The translations under genes were made by a program, and so were the position numbers. From Desulfuromonadaceae bacterium GWC2_58_13 (GTDB taxonomy: Bacteria > Desulfobacterota > Desulfuromonadia > Desulfuromonadales > Trichloromonadaceae), in the NCBI GenBank assembly GCA_001825565.1, contig MHXM01000054.1, positions 16,409 to 29,846 of the forward strand: a stretch of DNA of 13,438 nt. The letters are read 5' to 3'. The stretch's first letter is position 1, and each line of letters starts with the position of its first letter. Shown here piece by piece: positions 1 to 5,458 of the stretch. Under the pieces are notes generated by a model that ran no database searches, had not been told where the DNA came from, and saw nothing but the letters and a program-made list of their open reading frames with translations.

Positions 1-312
1 CAGGCGCCCGAACGCTATCGCCAGATCATCGACCTGGCTGTTCGCGCCGGCCGCCTGCCCGAACCGGAGGTGGCGTACGAATCCCTTGAAACCTTGCGCC
101 GTGCCGACCAACGGCCGTTGCTGGCCGGAATCGCCTGTTCGACCCTGGTCATGCATGGCGACCAGGATGTCATTACTCTGCCGGAAGCCGGTCGCTATCT
201 TGCGGAAAAAATTCCCGATGCCCGGCTGTCCTTGGTGCCCGGGGTCTCCCATGCGCCCTTCTTCAGTCGTCCCCAGGAGGTTTTCAGGCAATGGCGCGAG
301 TTTCTTGCATGA
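1..312 (+). CDS. bioH: Pimeloyl-ACP methyl ester carboxylesterase BioH, C-terminal part (5' end outside window)
   Basis: This is an open frame from base 1 to TGA at 310-312, giving the last 103 residues of an alpha/beta hydrolase. The acid of the catalytic triad is visible in HGDQD (about residue 54 of the fragment) and the catalytic His in GVSHAPFFSRP near the C-terminus. The latter closely resembles the HAPF(I/F)S(H/R)P signature of BioH. BioH cleaves the methyl ester of pimeloyl-ACP and so ends the BioC-started synthesis of the biotin precursor in the cytosol. The nucleophilic Ser and oxyanion part lie upstream, out of view. The end overlaps bioC by 22 bp (or 4 bp if bioC begins at 309), which indicates one operon. 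The BioH assignment rests on the His-loop motif together with the bioC neighbour; alone it could be another alpha/beta hydrolase. Confidence 0.85.
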   Translation, partial: QAPERYRQIIDLAVRAGRLPEPEVAYESLETLRRADQRPLLAGIACSTLVMHGDQDVITLPEAGRYLAEKIPDARLSLVPGVSHAPFFSRPQEVFRQWREFLA

Positions 313-1118
313 CCCGCCCCAAGATCGACGGCGGCCGGGTGCGACAGCATTTCTCCTGTCATGCCACCGATTACGATCGCTATGCCGTAGTGCAAAAGCG
401 GGTGGTCGATGGGTTGCTGGACCGTTTGCGCGCCACGGACCAGGTGGCTGGACCCGTGCTTGAGGTGGGGGTTGGCACCGGCGTGCTCGGACAGAAATTT
501 GCCGATCAATATCCGCACCTGCCGTTGGTGATTTCCGACATCGCTCACGGTATGACCCGCCATGCGGCTCGCATCGTCCACGGGGCGATGCCCCTTGATG
601 CCGATGCCCAGAGTCTGCCGTTTCGGTCGAAGATGTTCGGCCTGATGGTTTCCTCGTCGATGTACCAGTGGGTCAACGATCTGCCACGGGCTTTTGCCGA
701 AAGCGCCCGGGTACTGAAGCCGGGCGGTCGTTTGGCCGTCGCCCTGTTTGGTGAACAGACCCTGTACGAACTGCGAGATTCTCATCGCCAGGCAGTGGCC
801 GAGTGCGGCTGTTCGCGGGGGTCGCATGTGCAGGGATTCCCAACGCTCGGCGAGGTTTGCGCGGCCTTGCAGTTCGCGGGGTTTGTCGATATTCGGGTCG
901 AGATGGCCGATGAGATCGAGTATCACGCCGACGTGCCGGCCCTTCTGCGGAGCCTGAAAAAAATCGGCGCCCAAAACGCCAGCAGTGCCGGTCCTTCGGG
1001 GCTGGCCTCGCGCCGCGTCATGCAGCGGATGATGGATATCTACCGCGAGCGGCATGGCTTAGGGGGGCGGGTTCCCGCGACCTATCAGGTGATTTACGGG
1101 ATGGGAGTGGTCCGGTAG
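291..1118 (+). CDS. bioC: Malonyl-ACP O-methyltransferase BioC
   Basis: BioC methylates the free carboxyl of malonyl-ACP with SAM so that the fatty acid synthesis enzymes can extend it to pimeloyl-ACP methyl ester. The protein is a class I SAM methyltransferase of 275 residues: motif I VLEVGVGTG at 56-64, the post-I acidic strand ISDIA at 81-85, the BioC-like SSSMYQWVNDL around 121-131, VLKPGGRLAV at 141-150, and FGEQTLYELR at 153-162 like the TLxEL segment of BioC. Start choice: AGGAGG at 275-280 lies 10 nt before ATG 291. ATG 309 would give an ATGA overlap with the bioH stop and an N-terminus (8 residues before RVRQHF) closer to the usual family length, but it has no good ribosome binding site. 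The stop codon TAG (1116-1118) lies inside the left arm of a palindromic repeat. Confidence 0.92.
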   Translation: MARVSCMTRPKIDGGRVRQHFSCHATDYDRYAVVQKRVVDGLLDRLRATDQVAGPVLEVGVGTGVLGQKFADQYPHLPLVISDIAHGMTRHAARIVHGAMPLDADAQSLPFRSKMFGLMVSSSMYQWVNDLPRAFAESARVLKPGGRLAVALFGEQTLYELRDSHRQAVAECGCSRGSHVQGFPTLGEVCAALQFAGFVDIRVEMADEIEYHADVPALLRSLKKIGAQNASSAGPSGLASRRVMQRMMDIYRERHGLGGRVPATYQVIYGMGVVR

Positions 1119-1164
1119 GGGCGAACCTCGTGTTCGTCCGGGGAGGCCGAGGGGCTGCCCCTAC
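1115..1164. repeat. REP-like palindromic repeat between converging genes
   Basis: The outer arms GTAGGGGC (1115-1122) and GCCCCTAC (1157-1164) are perfect inverted repeats. Inside, GGGCGAAC (1119-1126) can pair with GTTCGTCC (1132-1139) around the loop CTCGT with one G-T wobble, and GGGG/CCCC (1151-1154/1158-1161) can form a small second hairpin. The wording GTAGGGGCGAACCTCGTGTTCG resembles repetitive extragenic palindromes I recall from many deltaproteobacterial and other genomes, but no search was run. The TAG in the left arm stops bioC, and the TAG read on the minus strand in the right arm stops the rRNA methylase. It may also act as a transcription barrier in both directions, since no other terminator lies between the two genes. 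Confidence 0.8.
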
Positions 1165-2336
1165 AGCACCTGCAGCACGGCGCATTTGAGGTATTCGGTT
1201 TCGGGGCAGGCGAGCAGCACCGGATGATCGTAGGCCTGACCGCGCATCTCCACCAGTCGCAGGGTGCGTCCGGCCTGCTGCCCGGCCTGGCGCAGGGTTT
1301 CGACAAAGGTTTCGCGGTCCATGTGGTAGGAGCAGGAGCAGGTGAACAGGGTGCCTCCCGGTTCGAGAAGTTCCATGGCGCGGCGATTGACCGTCAGGTA
1401 TCCCTTGATTGCCTCCGGGAGTTTTTTACGGCTCTTGACGAAGGCCGGCGGGTCGAGAACGACGGCGCCGAACCGCTGACGATCGCGGCCCATGTCCCGC
1501 AGCAGTTCGAAGACGTCGGCCTTGACGAAGGAACAGATTGGCTCGAAACCGTTGATGCGGGCATTGTCCCGGGCCAGGGCGATGGCGGCGGCCGAGATAT
1601 CGACGCCGATCACCTCCCGGGCGCCGAAGTGGGCGGCGTGCAATGACCAGTTCCCCGAATAGCAGAACAGATCAAGCACCCGGCGGCCCTCGACCCGCCC
1701 CTTAAGGGCCAGGTGGTTTTCCTTCTGGTCGAGAAAATGTCCGGTTTTTTGTCCGCCGGTGATGTCGATCCGCGATTTCAGCCCGTGTTCGGTAACGACC
1801 AGTTCGGCGGGTAATTCCCCTTCCAGCAATTCCACCTGTTGCGGCAGTCCTTCGAGTTCACGAACCGCCACGTCGTTGCGGGCGACGATGGCTTGCGGGC
1901 TGAAAATCTCCCGCAACGCCGCCAGAATGGCCGGCCGCCGGTGTTCCATGCCGAGTGTGAGCAATTGGATCGAGAGCACATCGCCGTAGCGGTCGACTAC
2001 CAGCCCCGGGAGGCCGTCCCCTTCGCCGTGGACGATACGCAGGGCGTTTTCGTCCGGATAAATCCGCTGACGGTATGCAAAAGCACTTTGAATGCGTTTG
2101 ATGAAGAAATCGGGACTGTCGATCGATTCCCGTTGCCGGGAAAGAAGGCGGGCGGCGATCAGCGAGCGGGGATTGAAATAGGCGGTGCCAAGAAAATCGC
2201 CGTGGTTGCTGAAAACTTCAACGGCCTCTCCCGCGGCGGGTTCCGGATCAGTGTGATCTATTTCGTTGCTGAAAATCCAGGGATGCCCGCTACGGACGCG
2301 GCGATCATGCCCCTGGCGCAGAACCACTCGGGTCAT
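1161..2336 (-). CDS. rlmI: Class I SAM-dependent rRNA cytosine-C5 methyltransferase (RlmI family)
   Basis: The protein has 391 residues, nearly the length of E. coli RlmI, which makes m5C1962 in 23S rRNA. An N-terminal PUA domain (about 1-75, with HPWIFSNEI at 18-26) is followed by a central domain with HGEGDGLPGLVVDRYGD (103-119) and FLDQ (201-204), then the Rossmann methyltransferase core: DLFCYSGNWSLHAA (222-235), GVDIS (244-248), DPPAF (295-299) and the Cys motif TCSCSYHM (332-339) that carries the catalytic cysteine in this family. The ATG at 2336 overlaps the arsR stop as ATGA (2336-2333), so translation is probably coupled. A GTG at 2351 is possible but lacks a better ribosome binding site. 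The N-terminus from 2336 (MTRVVLRQG) lines up with family members. The exact target base in this organism is inferred. The stop TAG is supplied by the palindromic repeat. Confidence 0.9.
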   Translation of the reverse strand: MTRVVLRQGHDRRVRSGHPWIFSNEIDHTDPEPAAGEAVEVFSNHGDFLGTAYFNPRSLIAARLLSRQRESIDSPDFFIKRIQSAFAYRQRIYPDENALRIVHGEGDGLPGLVVDRYGDVLSIQLLTLGMEHRRPAILAALREIFSPQAIVARNDVAVRELEGLPQQVELLEGELPAELVVTEHGLKSRIDITGGQKTGHFLDQKENHLALKGRVEGRRVLDLFCYSGNWSLHAAHFGAREVIGVDISAAAIALARDNARINGFEPICSFVKADVFELLRDMGRDRQRFGAVVLDPPAFVKSRKKLPEAIKGYLTVNRRAMELLEPGGTLFTCSCSYHMDRETFVETLRQAGQQAGRTLRLVEMRGQAYDHPVLLACPETEYLKCAVLQVL

Positions 2337-2638
2337 TTGCAGGGCGAACACTCGAAGAGTGCGCCGACAATCTTGCGGGCCTCGTCCGAAACGACCTGGT
2401 AGTAGACCTCGACCCCATCCCGACGCCCCAGGATGACCCCTTTGTTCTTCAGCAGGGCCAGGTGCTGGGAAACGGTCGCCTGGGGCAGCTCAAGGCATTC
2501 CCAGATTTTTTTAACGTTACACGACTGGGACATGAGCCCGGCAACGATTTTCAGGCGCACCGGATGTCCCAGAACCTTGAGGATTTCAGCCTCGCGGTCA
2601 AAACTTTGTGACTTGTCGAATTCCACGGACGTATCCAT
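2333..2638 (-). CDS. ArsR-family winged-helix repressor with four cysteines
   Basis: This is a 101-residue ArsR/SmtB-type DNA-binding protein. LGHPVRLKIVAGL (23-35) is the typical helix 1-2 region, LPQATVSQHLALLKNKGVI (51-69) the helix-turn-helix, and GRRDGVEVYYQV (71-82) the beta wing. Cysteines stand at 40 (before the recognition helices), 48, 97 and 100. C40 plus the C-terminal CSPC pair is a layout that could bind a metal or form a thiol/persulfide bond between helix 2 and helix 5; the actual signal is unknown. ATG 2638 is chosen because a GGGGGAG ribosome binding site lies just upstream, whereas a TTG at 2686 falls within the operator-like dyad and lacks one. It is the first gene of a two-gene unit with rlmI (4-bp overlap), and self-repression is likely. 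Confidence 0.9.
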   Translation of the reverse strand: MDTSVEFDKSQSFDREAEILKVLGHPVRLKIVAGLMSQSCNVKKIWECLELPQATVSQHLALLKNKGVILGRRDGVEVYYQVVSDEARKIVGALFECSPCK

Positions 2639-2651
2639 TGGCAATCTCCCC

Positions 2652-2665
2652 CCTGTTTGCACAGG
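2652..2665 (-). other. GNRA-loop hairpin just before the arsR ribosome binding site
   Basis: On the minus-strand transcript CCUGU-GCAA-ACAGG forms a 5-bp stem closed by a GCAA (GNRA) tetraloop, directly next to the GGGGGAG ribosome binding site. On the plus strand the same stem is followed by six T (2666-2671), so it could also stop antisense transcription coming from the bioC side. The stem is short and either role is inference. Confidence 0.35.
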
Positions 2666-2672
2666 TTTTTTC

Positions 2673-2686
2673 TTGGTAATAACCAA
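2673..2686. promoter_or_regulatory. Operator-like dyad upstream of arsR
   Basis: TTGGT (2673-2677) and ACCAA (2682-2686) are perfect inverted repeats around AATA. The site lies about 35-48 bp ahead of the arsR start and just downstream of the predicted transcription start, where a self-acting ArsR repressor would be expected to bind. The assignment to this ArsR is inferred from position only. Confidence 0.4.
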
Positions 2687-2700
2687 ATATATGAATGTAA

Positions 2701-2730
2701 ATTATGCTTCTTTTAAACAGTAATTGTCAA
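2701..2730 (-). promoter_or_regulatory. Sigma70-type promoter of arsR-rlmI
   Basis: Read on the minus strand, a perfect TTGACA -35 box (2730-2725) is followed after 18 bp by CATAAT (2706-2701), five of six matches to the -10 consensus. The surrounding 2666-2740 stretch is much richer in AT than the genes beside it. Transcription should start near 2694, giving a leader of about 55 nt before the arsR ATG. Confidence 0.65.
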
Positions 2731-2902
2731 CAAATAACATGATTCCGTTTCAATTCTCCCCGGGATGAGCTCGACTTCGCGGGCAACAGCAGGTAGACTT
2801 AGCGCCGTTGCGGCTTTATGAGTATTTGCGGGGGTATATGAAGGCTTGTTTTGAAGGTGAATTCACTTGCCGGCCACGAATTTTTTATGGAGTTCTCCGC
2901 CT

Positions 2903-3745
2903 GTGAAACACATCCTGCTACTGGGGTCGTTGTTGCTGCTTGTTGTTGCCGGGGCCACCGGCGCGCCGCTGGAGCCGCTGCCGCCACGATCGTCGGCGGG
3001 CGACCCTGCCGTTGGCGGATTCGACCGCTGGCTCGGCCAGCATTTATGCTTCAATATTGACTTTCTCTGGTTCGATTCCATTGCCGAAGGCTCTTTGTCG
3101 TTTGCCGCCGGACCACGCCCCGGAACCTATCGAGCGGTACTTGAGGCGCGAACCCTTGGGGCCGCAGCATGGCTGACTTCGGACCGGGTGCAGCGTTATG
3201 TTTCGGTGATGGAACGGACGACCGAGGGGCCGCTACGGGCGCTTTCCCACGAATCCCAGATCATCAAGGGGCGGGGGGCCAAGCGCAAGGATCGAAGTAA
3301 GCTTTACCTGTTCGATCATGCCAGGCGACAGGTGAGCTACCAGCATGGACGGAATGGAGTGCTCGGCGCCGCGGAGAGGCTGCCGATGGCCGAAGGGACG
3401 CCGCCCAATGATATCCTTACCGCATTTTTTAACTTTCAGGCCGGTTTTTTCGGCCCGATTGTTCCCGGCGGCCGCTACCGTATCCCGACCTTTTCCCGGA
3501 AGGGGATGACCACTATCGAGGCGGAGGTGCTCCTCGACCCCCTGCGGGTGCGCCCCGACTTTTTTCCTGCCGAGGGCATGCTGGTCAAGGTCCTTCTCGA
3601 TCCCGAGGTGTTCGAAACGGCGGGCGGGGCCTTGTATATCTGGTTCGATGAGGGCCGGCTGCCGGCCCGGGGGATTGTCGAAAATGTGATCGGACTGGGC
3701 GACGTTTTCGGAACGCTGGTCGAATCGTCGCGGACAAAAGAATAA
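2903..3745 (+). CDS. DUF3108-like exported protein
   Basis: The protein has 280 residues and begins with a signal peptide: a short basic start, then a hydrophobic run LLLGSLLLLVVAG and a likely cleavage after ATGA. The mature part has the features of DUF3108 periplasmic proteins: an early FNIDFLWFDSIAEGSLSF strand pair, a YRAVLEARTLG strand, an SRKGMTTIEAEVLL stretch and a C-terminal region that ends in a substrate-less beta fold (ALYIWFDEGRLPARGIVENVIGLGDV). The molecular role of this family is not known. GTG 2903 is preferred over TTG 2867 because GGAG (2889-2892) is well placed and the signal peptide then begins directly with the basic residue. It lies 33 bp ahead of the pyrophosphatase gene, probably co-transcribed. 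The family assignment is from memory of sequence character. Confidence 0.7.
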   Translation: MKHILLLGSLLLLVVAGATGAPLEPLPPRSSAGDPAVGGFDRWLGQHLCFNIDFLWFDSIAEGSLSFAAGPRPGTYRAVLEARTLGAAAWLTSDRVQRYVSVMERTTEGPLRALSHESQIIKGRGAKRKDRSKLYLFDHARRQVSYQHGRNGVLGAAERLPMAEGTPPNDILTAFFNFQAGFFGPIVPGGRYRIPTFSRKGMTTIEAEVLLDPLRVRPDFFPAEGMLVKVLLDPEVFETAGGALYIWFDEGRLPARGIVENVIGLGDVFGTLVESSRTKE

Positions 3746-3746
3746 A

Positions 3747-3762
3747 CCCGCCGGCAGGCGGG
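3747..3762 (+). other. Short GC hairpin between the DUF3108 gene and the pyrophosphatase gene
   Basis: CCCGCC (3747-3752) and GGCGGG (3757-3762) form a perfect 6-bp stem with a 4-nt loop GGCA. It begins one base after the TAA of the upstream gene and ends five bases before the AAGGAG ribosome binding site (3768-3773). No T run follows, so it is not a terminator; it could protect the upstream mRNA or set the ratio of the two proteins. Confidence 0.45.
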
Positions 3763-3778
3763 CCATCAAGGAGTCCAC

Positions 3779-5428
3779 ATGAATAGAAACACCACCTACG
3801 TGATCGGGCATAAAAACCCCGACACCGATTCCATTTGCAGCGCCATAGCCTACGCTCGGCTGCGCTCCCGGCAGGGGATTAACAACATCGAGCCGGCCCG
3901 GGCCGGAGATCTCAACCGACAGACCGAGTTCGTCATCGATACCCTCTCGGTGCCCCGGCCAAAGTTGCTGGTCGATGTCTATCCCCGGGTTCGCGATGTC
4001 ATTCGCAGCGAGGTGGTTACCATTGCCGGGGATGCTCCTTTGGCGCAGGCGCTCGAATTGTTTCATGCCCACAGCATTCGCTTGCTGCCGGTGCTTGACG
4101 ACGATCGACGCCCCTTGGGACTGCTGGTGCTGAAGAAGGTTGCGGAAAAATTCCTGGTGCCGAGCCGCGAGGCGGAAATCCGCCGGGTGACCGCTTCGCC
4201 CGACTCGATCCGCCAATGCCTCAAGGCGACCGCGATCAACCTGGTCGACGCCCGGGTCGAGGAGGATCTCGATCTCTACGTGGGCGCCATGGCCTCGGCC
4301 ACGTTCCGGGGGAAAATCGCCCCCCTCGATCCACGACGAATCATTCTGATTACCGGGGACCGCGAGTTCATCCAGCGCGAGGGGGTGGAAGCGGGCGTTC
4401 GAGTGCTGATCGTTACCGGCAATCTGCCGATTGCCGACGACATCGTACAGCGGGGAAAGGAACGGAGCGTCACCATCCTGTCGACCCCTTTCGATACCGC
4501 CACCAGCACCTGGCTGACCCGCCTGGCCACCCCGGTCAGATGCCTGGTCGGCGCCGATTTCCTGACGGTTGGATTGCAGGATCGCCTCGACGAATTGCGT
4601 CTCAAACTGATGCACGGCGGCGATCCGGGCGCGGTGGTGCTCGACGGTGACGGACGGGTGGCGGCGGTGGCGACCAAGAGTACCCTGCTGGCGCCGTCGC
4701 CGATCAAGCTGGTGCTGGTCGACCACAACGAGCTGTCCCAGGCGGTGGCCGGCGCCGACAAGGTGGAGATTACCGAGGTGGTCGATCACCACCGGCTGGG
4801 AAACTTTCATACCGACACTCCCATCCGGTTCGTCAACCAGCCCCTGGGGAGTACCTGCACGGTGGTGGCCACCCTTTATCGCGAGGCCGGGATCAGGCCC
4901 GATCCGTCCACCGCTGGACTGATGCTTTCCGGTCTGTTGTCCGACACGGTGATTCTCAAGTCGCCGACCACCACCGAACTCGACCGTGAGTATTCCCGTT
5001 GGCTCGGGGAACTGGCTGGCCTCGATCCTCAGGAATATGGTCAGCGCCTGTTCGCCTCAGGCAGTGCGCTGGCGGCCTATCCGTCGGCGCGTCAGCTGAT
5101 TCTGGCCGATTTCAAGGAGTACCGGGCCGGCGAACGTGCCTTCGGCGTTGGTCAGGTCGAAGTTGTCAGTTTTCACGAATTCCACGCCTTGAAAAACGAC
5201 ATCGCCGACAGTCTGGCCAAATTAAAAGACGAGCGTGGGCTTGATGCCGCCGGTTTACTGGTGACCGATATCGTCCAGGGAACCAGTTTGCTGCTCGCCC
5301 TCGGCGGCCGTGAGTTTCCGTACGTGATCGGTTATCCCCGGTTGGAGGAAAACGTTTATGAACTCAAAGGGGTGCTGTCCCGCAAAAAGCAGTTGGTGCC
5401 CCACCTGCTGAAGGTGCTGGAGGGGTAG
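3779..5428 (+). CDS. Mn-dependent family II inorganic pyrophosphatase with CBS and DRTGG regulatory domains
   Basis: This cytosolic enzyme hydrolyses pyrophosphate to phosphate, pulling biosynthetic reactions forward. It has 549 residues, far longer than the roughly 310 of plain family II enzymes, because a nucleotide-sensing block is inserted. The N-terminal DHH part holds GHKNPDTDSI (10-19, metal ligands H11, D15, D17). Next come CBS1 (about 70-125), a DRTGG-like domain (about 160-250, with TGDREFI and VTGNLPIADDI) and CBS2 (about 255-305). DHH motifs resume with VDHNE (314-318), VDHHRLGNF (335-343) and SDTVILKSPTTT (388-399), and the DHHA2 domain ends in SRKKQ (534-538). All metal and substrate residues expected of an active enzyme appear present. 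In characterised CBS-PPases such inserts bind adenine nucleotides (AMP/ADP inhibit, diadenosine polyphosphates activate). AAGGAG lies 5 nt before the ATG. Confidence 0.93.
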   Translation: MNRNTTYVIGHKNPDTDSICSAIAYARLRSRQGINNIEPARAGDLNRQTEFVIDTLSVPRPKLLVDVYPRVRDVIRSEVVTIAGDAPLAQALELFHAHSIRLLPVLDDDRRPLGLLVLKKVAEKFLVPSREAEIRRVTASPDSIRQCLKATAINLVDARVEEDLDLYVGAMASATFRGKIAPLDPRRIILITGDREFIQREGVEAGVRVLIVTGNLPIADDIVQRGKERSVTILSTPFDTATSTWLTRLATPVRCLVGADFLTVGLQDRLDELRLKLMHGGDPGAVVLDGDGRVAAVATKSTLLAPSPIKLVLVDHNELSQAVAGADKVEITEVVDHHRLGNFHTDTPIRFVNQPLGSTCTVVATLYREAGIRPDPSTAGLMLSGLLSDTVILKSPTTTELDREYSRWLGELAGLDPQEYGQRLFASGSALAAYPSARQLILADFKEYRAGERAFGVGQVEVVSFHEFHALKNDIADSLAKLKDERGLDAAGLLVTDIVQGTSLLLALGGREFPYVIGYPRLEENVYELKGVLSRKKQLVPHLLKVLEG

Positions 5429-5458
5429 CGCGGGCGGCGACGGATGGTTCGCGCAGGG

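Noticed and set aside
195..1055. Minus-strand open frame of 286 codons opposite bioC
   Set aside because: Antisense shadow of a clear methyltransferase, spanning into bioH; no motif.
1839..2402. Plus-strand open frame of 187 codons opposite the methylase and arsR
   Set aside because: Covers the arsR-rlmI junction in antisense; composition unlike a folded protein; the minus-strand genes have full family motifs.
2725..2736. Possible BirA half-site (TGTCAAC) upstream of arsR
   Set aside because: Only one half is present, with no matching inverted half at the spacing of bio operators; it is the -35 box of the arsR promoter.
3233..4810. Very long open frame (525 codons) on the minus strand across the DUF3108 and pyrophosphatase genes
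   Set aside because: It is antisense to two well-supported genes, crosses their boundary, has low-complexity Arg/Gln/His/Gly composition and no recognisable motif. Such frames arise from GC-rich third positions.
5429..5458. Terminator between the convergent pyrophosphatase and DUF255 genes
   Set aside because: The 30-bp gap has only an imperfect GC-rich pairing and no T run on either strand.
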